Source: Trebonia sp963774945 (GTDB taxonomy: Bacteria > Actinomycetota > Actinomycetes > Streptosporangiales > Streptosporangiaceae). From it: a DNA stretch of 64,000 nucleotides. This document shows positions 19,068-28,333 of the stretch, piece by piece. Within the stretch, counting starts at the first letter, position 1. Each line of letters opens with the position of its first letter. The notes under the pieces were generated by a model. It was not told the origin of the DNA. It saw only the letters and a program-made list of their open reading frames with translations, and ran no database searches. Where the stretch lies: the NCBI GenBank assembly GCA_963774945.1, contig CAVZHA010000027.1, positions 372,001 through 436,000 of the forward strand, read 5' to 3'. The translations under genes were made by a program, and so were the position numbers.

Positions 19068-20235
19068 ATGCGCGTGCGGACCCGGTCCGCGTGCGTGGCG
19101 CTCGCCTGGGCCATCCTGCTCATCATGACCGCGGCCGGACCCATCGGGTCCCTCCGCCCGGCCCAGGCGACCACCCGCATCGCGGGCACCACCAGCACCA
19201 CCACCAGCACTACCAGCACTACCAGCACGACCACCCAGGTCACCCTGACCAGCAGCGTGACCACCACCCCGGCCGGCCCGCCGGCCGCAGGCTGACACCC
19301 GGCCAGGCGCGGGCGTCTACCTCGTGCAGCCCGGCGACACCCTGTCGGGCATCGCGGCCGCCCTCGCCATCCGCGGCGGCTGGCCCGCGCTGTACGCGGC
19401 CAACCGACGGGCCATCGGCAACGACCCCGGCCTCATCCGCCCGGGTACGGCGCTGGCGCTGCCCGGGCGGGCGACGTCATACGAGTACCGGGTAACGGTC
19501 GGCGACACCCTCTCCGGCATCGCCGCCGCGTTCGCCATCCGCGGCGGCTGGCCCGCCCTGTACGCGGCCAACCAGCGGATGATCGGCCCGGACCCGAACG
19601 CGATCCGCGCCGGAATCGTGCTCGCGATCCCGCGCCCGCCATCAACCGCGCCGACTGCCGCACGGCCGGCCTCGCCCGCGGCGCAGCCGGCACCGCCCGC
19701 TGCGCACCCAGCGCCAACGCCGACTAAGGCGCCTGCATCAGCACAGCCATCGGCATCGCCCCGTCCGCCGGCGCCGGCATCGGCATCGGCACGTGCGTCA
19801 GCACCGGTGGCGGCTCAAACACCGGCGTCAAGGTCGGCGTCGGCTCAGACACCAACGCCGGCGAACGGTCAACGTCACGCCAGGTCAGCGCAGGCGCCGG
19901 CCCCGGGCGGGCTGCCGCGGTGGCTGGAGATCGTGCTGGTCGCGGCCGGGCTGCTCATCGCGATCGCGTTCCTGACCGAGCCCGTGCTGGCGATCACCCG
20001 ACGCCGCCGAACCGCCCGCCCGGCCGCGGCAGCGGACGACGCGCACATCGTGCTCGCCGACTACGAACGGCTGGTGGTGACCCACAGCAGCCAGGACGGG
20101 ACGGTGTACGTGCTGCGCCCGCCGGACGCCGACCCGCAGGCGATCCTGCTCGCCGCCCGCCTGGTCCTCGCCCAGGACCGCTACGAGGCCCTCGCCGGTC
20201 ACCTCGGAGTCCCCGCCCACTGGCCCAGGGAATGA
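19068..20235 (+). pseudogene. LysM-domain membrane-anchored protein (one frameshift)
   Basis: Start ATG 19068 with signal sequence VALAWAILLIMTAAGPIGS and a Thr/Ser-rich spacer. After one frame change near 19290 come two LysM peptidoglycan-binding modules, VQPGDTLSGIAAALAIRGGW (about 19321-19460) and VTVGDTLSGIAAAFAIRGGW (about 19495-19640). Then come a long Ala/Pro/Ser linker, a membrane helix LEIVLVAAGLLIAIAFL and a small cytoplasmic tail ending in HLGVPAHWPRE. The two LysM copies are nearly identical to each other. The protein probably sits in the membrane and reaches into the wall. The neighbouring secreted repeat gene suggests a shared surface role. Confidence 0.75.
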
Positions 20236-20272
20236 ACGGAGGTGGCCCGGACCGGGTCCGGGCGCGCGGTCC

Positions 20273-20744
20273 TACTGATCGGCCGGCGGGACAGACCGGT
20301 TGCGGAGCGATTCCACCAGCGCTGCCACATGCCGGCGGTCCTCGGCCGACAGCTCGTCGATGCTGGCGATCAGCAGCTCCCGCTCCTGATCGCCCCGGCG
20401 CCGCGACCCGAGCCCTCGGCCGACTCTTCGTAGTAGTGCATTCCGGTCGACTCGGCGGCGGCGGCGCGGACCGCCGAGACGGGCACCTCGAGCCCCTTGG
20501 CGAGCCCGTCGATGGTGGCCGGGCGGGGCGGGCGCACCAGGTTCCTGGTCGTGGCCAGGGTGTACACGGTCGACCGGGGAAGCCCGCCTCGGCGAGCGAC
20601 CTCGCCGTAGGACCAGCCCCGCTCCGACAGCCGCCCCTGGATCAGTCGCTGCAGCGGGTTGACCGTCCGCTCGGCGGCCGACGCGGCGTTCGCCGGGCCG
20701 TCACCGCGATCGCCCATGTCGCCCGCCTCCGCGTACGCCGTCAT
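20273..20744 (-). pseudogene. XRE family transcriptional regulator (C-terminal frameshift)
   Basis: Start ATG 20744 (MTAYAEAGDMGDRGDG). The helix-turn-helix is LSERGWSYGEVARRGGLP with recognition helix RSTVYTLATTRN. The first frame ends at 20370, but the usual C-terminal helix of this family continues in another frame as LLIASIDELSAEDRRHVAAL to a stop at 20273. One frame break near 20395 is therefore likely. This is the rightmost frame break I can find in the window. A palindrome, TGTACGGT-N4-ACCGTACA, lies about 85 bases upstream and is a plausible autoregulatory operator. Confidence 0.65.
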
Positions 20745-20828
20745 GCTCACCAATTTAACGTGCTCTCGTCCGAGCACATCCGAACAGAGCAGCCGCAACA
20801 GGCGGCCTTGACCTATCCGTGATCTTCC

Positions 20829-20848
20829 TGTACGGTTATCACCGTACA
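20829..20848. promoter_or_regulatory. Palindromic operator TGTACGGT-N4-ACCGTACA
   Basis: Perfect 8-bp inverted repeat with a 4-base spacer between the XRE regulator and a rightward non-coding stretch. Another GTAC-rich palindrome (ACGTACGT) follows at 20851-20858. It is typical of an XRE-type dimer site. Confidence 0.55.
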
Positions 20849-21037
20849 CTACGTACGTCACTTAGCGTACACCAGATTCCGGCAAAGGATCTTCGAAGGA
20901 GGCTCCGGAGTCCGTATCAACGGTGACGAGGGGGAACTCGAGCGAGGGCGCTGACCGGCTCCCGAACCGCCTCGACTCGAACCACTGACCCCCTGACTAG
21001 CGCGATTACTTGCGGGGACGCGTAGCAGGGGAGGGAA
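20849..21037 (+). other. Possible non-coding transcript or mini-ORF region
   Basis: About 190 bases between the operator and a strong terminator, with no gene of normal length. A 22-codon frame from the GTG at about 20925 (ending DRLPNRLDSNH) is present but its ribosome binding site is poorly spaced. An operator at one end and a terminator at the other suggest a short transcript of its own. Confidence 0.3.
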
Positions 21038-21069
21038 AGGGCCGCCTGGATCCGCCTCCGGGCGGCCCT
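21038..21069 (+). terminator. Rho-independent-type terminator
   Basis: Nine-bp GC-rich stem AGGGCCGCC/GGCGGCCCT with a 14-base loop, followed by CTTCCTTGTCC. It lies 3' of the putative short transcript and also just 3' of the minus-strand oxidoreductase. Confidence 0.55.
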
Positions 21070-21104
21070 CTTCCTTGTCCGGGCCCGCGGCTATGGGCCC
21101 GCGG

Positions 21105-22115
21105 CTACGGCACCACGACCAGCTTCCCGGTTGCCTGGTTGCCCTCCATGTACCGGTGAGCGGCGACGATGTCGTCCAGCGGAAACACCCGGTCGACGTT
21201 GGGCCGGTAAACGCCCGCCTCGACGTCCCTGATGACCTGCTGCAGCGCGGCCGCGCCAGCGCTGCCCTTGATGTCGTTGCTGTGGAACGCGGTGAGCCTG
21301 GTTCCGGACGGGATCATCGCCACCGGCTGGAAGTCCGGGATCATCCAGCCGCTGAGCGAACCCGCCACGCAGACCATGCCGCCGCGCTTGACCAGGTGCA
21401 GCGAGTCCACCGCGGTGCTGGCCCCGACGAGGTCAAGCACGTAGTCCGGGCCCTCGGGCCAGAGCGCGTGCACGCTCGCCGCCAGCGAATCGCCGTCGTC
21501 GACGAGCGCGTAATCGACCCCCGCCGCGGTCAGCGCGCCGATCCTGTCCGGCCGCCGGGTGGTGGCCGCGGTCTCGAACCCGTAGCCGGAGGCGATCGAC
21601 GCGGCGGCCATCCCGACCGACGACGTGCCGCCCCGGATCAGCAGCCGCCCCTGGGCGCCCGGCCCGATCCCAAGCGCGTCCAGCGATCCGCGCGCGGTCA
21701 GGTACGTCTCCGGCAGCGCGGCCAGGACGTCCCAGGGCAGCGTGGTGGTGACCGGGATCAGCAGCGCGTTCGGCAGCAGCGCGTACTCGGCGTAGCCGCC
21801 GTCGAAGTCGCGGCCCATCTCGCCCATCACCGCCGCGACGGTCGTCCCGTCCGCCAGTCGGGGATCGGTCGAGGCCGCCACGATCCCCACGCATTCGATC
21901 CCGAGGACCCGCGGGAACGTCACGGTCGGGGAATGCCCCTGGCGGGTTCTCAGCTCCGACCGGTTCAGACCCGCGCCCTGCACCCGGACCAGACTCCAGC
22001 CGTCCCGGACGGCAGGCACCGGCAGCTCTCGGATCTCCAGCGCCTCCGGTTCGCCCGCCCGCTGGCAGACCGCCGCTCGCATCGTCGTGGGTATCTCATG
22101 AAGGTCATTGCGCAT
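21105..22115 (-). CDS. Zinc-binding alcohol dehydrogenase / quinone oxidoreductase family protein
   Basis: Medium-chain dehydrogenase/reductase of 325-336 residues. The N-terminal GroES-like domain has EALEIRELPVPAVRDGWSLV and GIECVGIVAA. The Rossmann domain has LLIRGGTSSVGMAAASIASG, typical of zinc-free quinone reductases, and no structural zinc cysteines are visible. The product ends YMEGNQATGKLVVVP, the usual C-terminus. It would reduce quinones or enones with NADPH. The likely start is ATG 22082 (MRAAVCQRAGEPEALE), with an upstream alternative at 22115. It is divergent from an AraC-type gene, which is a plausible regulator. The frame is fully intact, unlike genes to the left. Confidence 0.85.
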   Translation of the reverse strand: MRNDLHEIPTTMRAAVCQRAGEPEALEIRELPVPAVRDGWSLVRVQGAGLNRSELRTRQGHSPTVTFPRVLGIECVGIVAASTDPRLADGTTVAAVMGEMGRDFDGGYAEYALLPNALLIPVTTTLPWDVLAALPETYLTARGSLDALGIGPGAQGRLLIRGGTSSVGMAAASIASGYGFETAATTRRPDRIGALTAAGVDYALVDDGDSLAASVHALWPEGPDYVLDLVGASTAVDSLHLVKRGGMVCVAGSLSGWMIPDFQPVAMIPSGTRLTAFHSNDIKGSAGAAALQQVIRDVEAGVYRPNVDRVFPLDDIVAAHRYMEGNQATGKLVVVP

Positions 22116-22169
22116 GCCTCCACTGTCGCCAGCGAGCGGCGCGGCCGGCCACCGCTAGGATGCCAACCT

Positions 22170-22973
22170 ATGCCCGTTGGCCGCCAGCCTCCCAGGACCG
22201 CTCAGACGTCGCGCCTGTGGCCGTCGGGAGGGATGCACCTGTGGCCGTCCGGGGGAACGAGCTTGGCCGATTCCCACCCCCGCGGTCACCTGGTGTACGC
22301 CGCCCAGGGCGTGCTGTCGGTGCACACCGAGCGCGGCACGTCGATCGTCCCCGCCAACCGGGTCGGGTGGACGCCCGCCGGGTTCACCCACTTCCACCGC
22401 GCGCACGGCCAGACCGATATGCGGATCCTGTTCCTGCCCGCTTCCCTGGCCCGGCTCGTGCCCGGTCATCCGGCCGTGTTCACGCTCTCCGACCTCGCCC
22501 GCGAAGCCCTGCTCACCCTCACCGGCCCGCGCAACTACGACGCCCCCGGCTGGGACCGGGCCGCCCGCTCGCGCCTGCGCCGGATCCTCGTCGACGAGCT
22601 CCGGGCCGCGCCCGAGCAGCCGCTGCAGTTGCCGGAGCCGCGCGATGACCGGCTGCGGGCCATTGCCAAGCGGCTGTACGAGCACCCGGCCGACAACGCC
22701 TCGCTGGCCGAGCTCGGACGGGCGGCCCGCGCCAGCGCCCGCACGCTCAGCCGCCTGCTGCACGACGAGCTCGGCCTGACCTTCTACCAGTGGCGCACCC
22801 AGCTGCGCATCTATCACGCGCTGGTCCTGCTGGCCGACGGCCACGACACCACCTCCGTCGCCTACGCCTGCGGATGGGCGAACCCGAGCAGCTTCATCGC
22901 GGCCTTCGCCGCCATCATCGGCACCACCCCGGGTCGCTACAGAACCGGTCCCGAACGCCGCGTCGCCCCCTGA
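22170..22973 (+). CDS. AraC family transcriptional regulator
   Basis: 267 residues from ATG 22170 (MPVGRQPPRTAQ). The N-terminal cupin-like sensor has GHLVYAAQGVLSVHTERGTS and GWTPAGFTHFHRAHGQ. The C-terminal double helix-turn-helix includes SLAELGRAARASARTLSRLL and SVAYACGWANPSSFIAAFAA, ending GTTPGRYRTGPERR, the classic AraC tail. It is divergently oriented to the quinone oxidoreductase with a 54-base gap, so it probably controls that gene. Its 3' end overlaps by about 59 bases the 3' end of the convergent flavoprotein gene. Confidence 0.85.
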   Translation: MPVGRQPPRTAQTSRLWPSGGMHLWPSGGTSLADSHPRGHLVYAAQGVLSVHTERGTSIVPANRVGWTPAGFTHFHRAHGQTDMRILFLPASLARLVPGHPAVFTLSDLAREALLTLTGPRNYDAPGWDRAARSRLRRILVDELRAAPEQPLQLPEPRDDRLRAIAKRLYEHPADNASLAELGRAARASARTLSRLLHDELGLTFYQWRTQLRIYHALVLLADGHDTTSVAYACGWANPSSFIAAFAAIIGTTPGRYRTGPERRVAP

Positions 22974-24681
22974 CCTGAGGCAAACCGCCAGTGCCGGGCC
23001 GGACGCCGCCCGGTAACGCCACCGCCGCGGCGGCGGCGCGGCCCGCGATGCGGCCGGAGAACAGGCAGCCGCCGAGGAAGGTGCCCTCCAGGGACCGGTA
23101 GCCGTGCATCCCGCCGCCGCCGAAGCCGGCCGCCTCCCCCGCCGCGTACAGGCCGGGCACCGGCTGCCCGGAGGCGGACAGCACCCGGGAGGACAGATCG
23201 GTGTGCAGCCCGCCGAGGCACTTGCGGGTCAGCACGTGCAGTCGGACCGCGATCAGCGGGCCGGCGGCCGGGTCGAGCAGCGCGTGCGGCTTGGCGACGC
23301 GCATGAGCCGGTCGCCCAGGTAAGAACGCGCCCGCCGGATCGCCGCCACCTGTGGGTCCTTCCCGAACGAGCGGGTGGCGTCGGCGTCCCTGGCCACGAT
23401 CTGCTCCCGGATGCCGTCAAACGACAGCTGCGGGTCGCCGCCGGTCAGCGCGTTCATCTGGCCGACCAGGTCGCGCAGCGACCCGGCGGTCAGGAAGTCC
23501 TCCCCGTGGTCGAGGAACGCCTGCACCGGATGCGGCACCCCGCCGCCGAACCGGCTGGTCACCATCGCCCGCCGATCCCGCCCGGTCAGGTCCGGGTTCT
23601 GCTCGGAGCCCGACAGCGCGAACTCCTTGGCGATGATCTTCTTGGTGAGGATGAACCAGGAGTAGTCGTACCCGGTCCGCTGCAGGTAGTCGAGGGTGCC
23701 GAGGGTGTCGAAGCCGGGGTAGAGCGGCTGCGGGAGGCGCTTGCCGGTCGCGTCGAGCCAGAGCGAGGACGGTCCCGGCAGGATGCGGATGCCGTGCATC
23801 GGCCAGACCGGGTTCCAGTTCTTGATGCCCTCGACGTAGTGCCACATCCGGTCCCGGTTGATCACCGACGCGCCCGCCGTCTGCTCGGCGATGCCGATCA
23901 TCCGGCCGTCGACGTGCTCGGGGACGCCGGACAGCAGATGCGCGGGCGCGGCGCCGAGGCGTTCCGGCCAGGCCTCGCGGACAAGCTCGTGGTTGCCGCC
24001 GATCCCGCCCGAGGTGACGATCACCGCCTGCGCCGAGAGCGAGAACTCGCCCACGACGGTCCGCGACGAAGACGTGCCGCGCGGGACGGAACTCGGCTCA
24101 AGGATCGCGCCGGAGACGCCGGTGACGACACCGTCGACGGTCGTCAGAGAGTCGACCCGGTGCCGGAACCGGAACTCGAGCCGCCCGGCCTCGGCCGCGG
24201 CCCGCACCCGCTTCTCGAACGGCTCGACCACCCCGGGACCGGTCCCCCAGGTGATGTGGAACCGGGGCACCGAGTTGCCGGGGCCGTCGGCGTCGTAGCC
24301 GCCGCGCTCGGCCCAGCCCACGACGGGCACCACGGAGTGGCCCATCGCCGCCAGCCACGGCTGCTTCTCGGTCGCGGCCCACTCGACGTAGGCCCGCGCC
24401 CACTTCTTCGGCCACTCGTCCTCGGCCCGGTCGAAGCCCGCCGTGCTCACCCAGTCCCGCCAGGCCAGCTCCAGCGAGTCACGCACCCGCAGCCGCCGCT
24501 GCTCGGGCGAGTCCACGAAGAACAACCCGCCGAACGACCACCACGCCTGCCCGCCGAGCGACTGCTCGGGCTCCTGGTCGAGCAGCAGCACCCGGCGGCC
24601 CGCCTCGGCGGCCTCGGCCGCGGCAACCAGGCCGGCCAGGCCTGCTCCCACCACAATCACGTCAGCGTCGACCATTGGCAC
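22915..24681 (-). CDS. FAD-binding dehydrogenase (KsdD/fumarate-reductase-like flavoprotein)
   Basis: Large flavoprotein of about 588 residues. The N-terminal dinucleotide motif is DVIVVGAGLAGLVAAAEAAE, followed by LGGQAWWSFGGLFFVDSPEQ, a hallmark of actinobacterial FAD-binding dehydrogenases in the 3-ketosteroid dehydrogenase family. Further conserved parts are VIVTSGGIGGNHELVREAWP and the C-terminal LYAAGEAAGFGGGGMHGYRS with LEGTFLGGCLFSGRIAGRAA. The GTG at 24681 or ATG at 24675 can serve as start. The last 20 residues run into the convergent AraC gene and look non-homologous, so the natural end may be slightly different. It is probably a reductase/dehydrogenase of an unknown lipid or ketone. 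Confidence 0.85.
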   Translation of the reverse strand: MPMVDADVIVVGAGLAGLVAAAEAAEAGRRVLLLDQEPEQSLGGQAWWSFGGLFFVDSPEQRRLRVRDSLELAWRDWVSTAGFDRAEDEWPKKWARAYVEWAATEKQPWLAAMGHSVVPVVGWAERGGYDADGPGNSVPRFHITWGTGPGVVEPFEKRVRAAAEAGRLEFRFRHRVDSLTTVDGVVTGVSGAILEPSSVPRGTSSSRTVVGEFSLSAQAVIVTSGGIGGNHELVREAWPERLGAAPAHLLSGVPEHVDGRMIGIAEQTAGASVINRDRMWHYVEGIKNWNPVWPMHGIRILPGPSSLWLDATGKRLPQPLYPGFDTLGTLDYLQRTGYDYSWFILTKKIIAKEFALSGSEQNPDLTGRDRRAMVTSRFGGGVPHPVQAFLDHGEDFLTAGSLRDLVGQMNALTGGDPQLSFDGIREQIVARDADATRSFGKDPQVAAIRRARSYLGDRLMRVAKPHALLDPAAGPLIAVRLHVLTRKCLGGLHTDLSSRVLSASGQPVPGLYAAGEAAGFGGGGMHGYRSLEGTFLGGCLFSGRIAGRAAAAAVALPGGVRPGTGGLPQVRGRRGVRDRFCSDPGWCR

Positions 24682-24684
24682 AGC

Positions 24685-25617
24685 TTAAGACAGCAGGCCG
24701 GCCGGCAGCAGCGCGTGCACCCCCCAGGTGACGTTCGCGACCTGGGTGACCCGCAGGTCGGCGCAGGTGGAGGCCAGCGCCAGCGCCTCCGCCCGGGAGG
24801 TGTCGTAGAGCCCGGCGAGCCAGGTCACCATCGCGTCGAGCGCGTCCCCCATCGCCTCGTTCAGGTCCTCGCTGAACCCGAACGTCACCCGTCCGGCCGG
24901 GGTCTCGGCGTGCACCGAGGCGAGCGGCCGGTCGGCCGCCAGCGAGACCACCGCCTCGGTCGTCATCCCGCATTCGATCGCGGTGCCGCACGACTCGCCG
25001 TCACCCTGGGCGGCGTGCCCGTCGCCCAGGTAGAGCAGCCCGCCGTCGACGTTGACGGGCAGGTACAGGGTCGAGCCGGCGGTCAGCTCCTTGCAGTCGA
25101 TGTTCCCGCCCGCCTCGGTCCGCGGCGGCACCGTCGAGTGCGCTCCGGGCCCGGCGGGCGCGACCCCGGTGACACCGAGGAACGGCGCCAGCGGCCGGGT
25201 GTACTTGCCGTTGGCGGTCGCGGTCCCGGCCGCCCGGTCTATCTCCCACAGCAGCGACGCCCGCTCGGCCCCGACCAGCCCGAGCCGTCGCAGCACGGCC
25301 GAATCGGGCACCGACGGCGATGACGTCCATCCCCAGGTGTCCGGCGCCAGCGTCGTGATATGCACCGCGAGCATGTCGCCGGCGGCGGCGCCGCGGACCG
25401 CGATCGGCCGGTTCAGGCAGTGCCCGGCGAACTGCCCGGGGAACATCCGCGGCTGCCCGTTGTCCCCCGGGTACTCCTGCCGCTGCAGGTAGCCGACTGC
25501 GTCCAGCGACCGCACCTCGACCGTGTCACCTGGGTCGATGGTCAGCGCGGGCCGGTGCTCGGCCGAGAAGACGTTGACGACGGCGTCCGGCGTGGGCTCG
25601 AGGCGGTGGAAAGTCAT
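24685..25617 (-). CDS. Acetamidase/formamidase family protein
   Basis: 310-residue FmdA-like amidohydrolase. Recognisable pieces are AEHRPALTIDPGDTVEVRSL, AVRGAAAGDMLAVHITTLAP, GGNIDCKELTAGSTLYLPVN and VDGGLLYLGDGHAAQGDGE, where the GDGHAAQGDGE segment is the family signature near the metal site. It would release ammonia from short amides such as acetamide or formamide. It ends three bases before the start of the flavoprotein, so the two form an operon. The start is at ATG 25617 (MTFHRLEPTPDAVVNVFS). Confidence 0.88.
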   Translation of the reverse strand: MTFHRLEPTPDAVVNVFSAEHRPALTIDPGDTVEVRSLDAVGYLQRQEYPGDNGQPRMFPGQFAGHCLNRPIAVRGAAAGDMLAVHITTLAPDTWGWTSSPSVPDSAVLRRLGLVGAERASLLWEIDRAAGTATANGKYTRPLAPFLGVTGVAPAGPGAHSTVPPRTEAGGNIDCKELTAGSTLYLPVNVDGGLLYLGDGHAAQGDGESCGTAIECGMTTEAVVSLAADRPLASVHAETPAGRVTFGFSEDLNEAMGDALDAMVTWLAGLYDTSRAEALALASTCADLRVTQVANVTWGVHALLPAGLLS

Positions 25618-25687
25618 ACAACCGATTATCCCGAACGGTCCCGTCGTTCCCGCCCGCCGCCCGTTCCCGTGCCGCCGCGGCCGGCTG

Positions 25688-26965
25688 TCACCAGTTGCGG
25701 ATCGAGTTGCCGAAAATGGCCTCGAGGTCCTCGGGCATGACGTCGCGCGGCGCCATCGCCAGCAGCCGCTGCTGCTTGACCGCGCCGCCGACGAGGTCGG
25801 GGATGTCGGCCGGGGCGTAGCCGACGTCGGCGATGCCGTTCGGCAGGCCGATGTCGCGCATCAGCCCGACGATCGCCTGCGGCAGCCGCTCGCGCTCGTC
25901 CCTGATCTGCTCGGTGCGGGGGTCAAGCAGCTCGGCGGCGCGCAGGTGGCGCCCCGGGTCGGTCGGGAAGGTGAACCGGAACGCGGCCGGCGCGGTCAGC
26001 GACACCGATTCGCCGTGCGGCACCATCGGCTCCGCCTGCGGGTAGTCCGGCGGCCGGTAGCTGCTGACCCGGCCGGCGATCGGGTAGCCGCAGGCGTGCG
26101 GGATGTGCACGCCGGCGTTGCCGAACCCCATCCCGGCGAAGGACGCCGCCAGCAGCATGTCGGTCCGCGCCGCCAGGTCGTTGCCGGTCAGCACCGCCCG
26201 GCGGAACGAGCGGGACAGCAGCGGCAGCGCCTTCTCGATGAAGGCGTCGGAGACCGGGTTGCTCCCCACGTAGACGGCTCGCTGCTCCGGCCGCCTGCGC
26301 CGGTAGGACTCGTAGTGCCGAGCCGTATACGACTCGAGCGCGTGGCACAGGATGTCCATCCCGCACGAGGCGGTGACGTGCGGCGGCGTCGTGAGCGTGG
26401 TGAGCGGGTCGACCACGGCCAGCACCGGCCGCAGCCGGGGATGGCTAATGCCGGTCTTGACCTTGAGCGACAGAATGTCGAGGATGCACATCGCGGTGCT
26501 CTCCGCCCCGGTCCCTGCGGTCGTCGGCACCGCGACGAGCGGCTTAAGCGGCATCGTCGGGGCCTGGCCGCCGCCGACCGGCTTGTTCACGTAGTCCATC
26601 AGGTCGCCGGGGTTGGTCGTCAGCAGGTTGATCGCCTTGGCGGTATCGATCGACGAGCCGCCGCCGACGGCCACGAACCCGTCCCAGTCGGTGTCGCCCG
26701 CGAATGCGGCCGCCGTGCGGAAGCTCTCGTCGGTCGGCTCGACGTGGGCGCCGCTGAACACGGTCGGCTTGAGGCCGGCCTGCTGCATCGACTCGGCCGC
26801 CCGGCCGGGGATCCCGGTGGCGGCCACGCCCTCGTCGGTGACGATCAGCACCCGCTCGAGGCCCAGCTGCGCGCAGTCGAAGCCGATCTCGTCGAGCGCC
26901 CCGACGCCGAACTTCAGCGGCGGCGCGCCCCACGTGAACACGGTTTCTGTCCGGTACTCGGTCAT
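25688..26965 (-). CDS. Iron-containing alcohol dehydrogenase (hydroxyacid-oxoacid transhydrogenase-like)
   Basis: 425 residues. The N-terminus ETVFTWGAPPLKFGVGALDE matches the ADHFE1/hydroxyacid-oxoacid transhydrogenase group rather than simple butanol dehydrogenases. The NAD region is DGFVAVGGGSSIDTAKAINL and the substrate/metal motifs are VPTTAGTGAESTAMCILD, MDILCHALESYTARHYES, GNAGVHIPHACGYPIAG and MVPHGESVSLTAPAAF, supplying the Asp and His metal ligands. It may transfer reducing equivalents between a 4-hydroxyacid and an oxoacid. Separated from the amidase by about 70 bases on the same strand, it may be the first gene of a three-gene catabolic unit. Confidence 0.85.
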   Translation of the reverse strand: MTEYRTETVFTWGAPPLKFGVGALDEIGFDCAQLGLERVLIVTDEGVAATGIPGRAAESMQQAGLKPTVFSGAHVEPTDESFRTAAAFAGDTDWDGFVAVGGGSSIDTAKAINLLTTNPGDLMDYVNKPVGGGQAPTMPLKPLVAVPTTAGTGAESTAMCILDILSLKVKTGISHPRLRPVLAVVDPLTTLTTPPHVTASCGMDILCHALESYTARHYESYRRRRPEQRAVYVGSNPVSDAFIEKALPLLSRSFRRAVLTGNDLAARTDMLLAASFAGMGFGNAGVHIPHACGYPIAGRVSSYRPPDYPQAEPMVPHGESVSLTAPAAFRFTFPTDPGRHLRAAELLDPRTEQIRDERERLPQAIVGLMRDIGLPNGIADVGYAPADIPDLVGGAVKQQRLLAMAPRDVMPEDLEAIFGNSIRNW

Positions 26966-27200
26966 GTCGTCCTCTTACCCGTTGGCACCGGCTGCGCATC
27001 CCGGTTTGGCTCGCGGTTGACCTGTCAATCCTTATCTGCCGGACGTCCCGGAGCGGATCGCCGCCGGGAAACGGGAGACCGCGGCGGAATGCGACCTGCT
27101 GATCCCGAGAACCCCGGATAAGGCGGGAAAGAGATATGGTGCTGGGGCCGCGCGTCGTAGCGGTGCCGGCCGTAGCCGCCGCGGGAAAGGAAGGGCGACG

Positions 27201-28178
27201 ATGGGCAGGGCTTTGGGTCGCAGCGAGATCGAGGTCAGCGACATCGGGTTCGGGTGCTGGGCGATTGGCGGCCCGATGACGCTGGATGGCAAGCCGGACG
27301 GCTGGGGCGCTACCGATGACGACGAATCCACGGCGGCGATCAGGGGTGCGCTCGAACTCGGGGTCAGCCTCTTCGACACCGCGGATGTCTACGGCGCCGG
27401 GCACGGCGAGCGACTACTCGGCCGGGCGCTGGCCGCGCACCGGGAAGAGGTGGTGATCGCGACCAAGTTCGGCTATACCTTCGATGCCGGGCAGGGAGCG
27501 ATCACCGGCGAAGACGCCTCGCCCGGTTATATCGGCCAGGCGTGCCGGGCCTCGCTGCGGCGGCTGGATACCGATCGCATTGACCTGTACCAGTTGCACC
27601 TCGGTGACCTTCCGGCCGTCCGGGTGCAGGAGGTGACCGGCGCGCTTGAGGATCTGGTGGCCGCCGGGCTGATCCGCGCCTATGGGTGGAGCACTGATGA
27701 CCCGCAGCACGTGGCGGCCTTCGCGGGCGCGCATTGCGCGGCTATCCAGCATGAGATGAACGTGCTCGCCGACGCTCCCGCCATGCTCGCGGCCTGCAGC
27801 GAGCTCGAGCTGGCGAGCATCGACCGCAGCCCGCTGGCGATGGGCCTGCTTACCGGCAAATACGGTCCCGCCACGCAGCTTCCGCCTGATGATGTTCGCG
27901 CCGCGCAGCCGTGGGTGGCGTACTTCACCGACGGCCGCCCGGCGCCGGAGTGGCTGGCCCGACTGGATGCCGTCCGCGAGGTACTCACCAGCGGCGGGCG
28001 AAGCCTGGCCCAGGGGGCGCTGTGCTGGCTGCTGGCCCGCAGCCCCCGCGCGATTCCCATACCTGGCGCCCGTACCGCCGCCCAGGCCGCGGAGAATGCC
28101 GCAGCGCTGCGCCTGGGACCGCTGTCACCATCGGAGATGGCCGAGATCGCCGGGCTTCTCGGCGCAGATCTGCCTTAG
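27201..28178 (+). CDS. Aldo/keto reductase
   Basis: 325-residue TIM-barrel NADPH reductase. It starts at ATG 27201 after AAGGAAGGGCGACG. Catalytic residues are visible: Asp and Tyr in FDTADVYGAGHGERLLGRAL, Lys in EVVIATKFGYTFDAG and His in DLYQLHLGDLPAVRV. NADPH-binding residues occur near IPIPGARTAAQAAENAAAL. It resembles the YajO/IolS group of oxidoreductases. It is a single plus-strand gene, divergent from the iron alcohol dehydrogenase with a 235-base gap, in which I see no strong element. Confidence 0.87.
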   Translation: MGRALGRSEIEVSDIGFGCWAIGGPMTLDGKPDGWGATDDDESTAAIRGALELGVSLFDTADVYGAGHGERLLGRALAAHREEVVIATKFGYTFDAGQGAITGEDASPGYIGQACRASLRRLDTDRIDLYQLHLGDLPAVRVQEVTGALEDLVAAGLIRAYGWSTDDPQHVAAFAGAHCAAIQHEMNVLADAPAMLAACSELELASIDRSPLAMGLLTGKYGPATQLPPDDVRAAQPWVAYFTDGRPAPEWLARLDAVREVLTSGGRSLAQGALCWLLARSPRAIPIPGARTAAQAAENAAALRLGPLSPSEMAEIAGLLGADLP

Positions 28179-28333
28179 CCCGGTTAGCCCGCCGGCCTGA
28201 TGCCGGGTCCGCGCCCAGATGCGGTCTATTCAGTGCCAGGCAAGCCGAAAGCAAGCCTCCCTCCTTACTGTCGGTTGAAAAGCACGGCTCGCTAGCTGTG
28301 CTGCGCGCTGGCCGACGGTGAAGGAGATCTTTG

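Noticed and set aside
23104..25323. 739-codon plus-strand open frame opposite the flavoprotein and amidase genes
   Set aside because: Arg/Gly/His/Pro-rich composition and no ribosome binding site; it is a GC-driven shadow of the minus-strand genes, which carry clear motifs.
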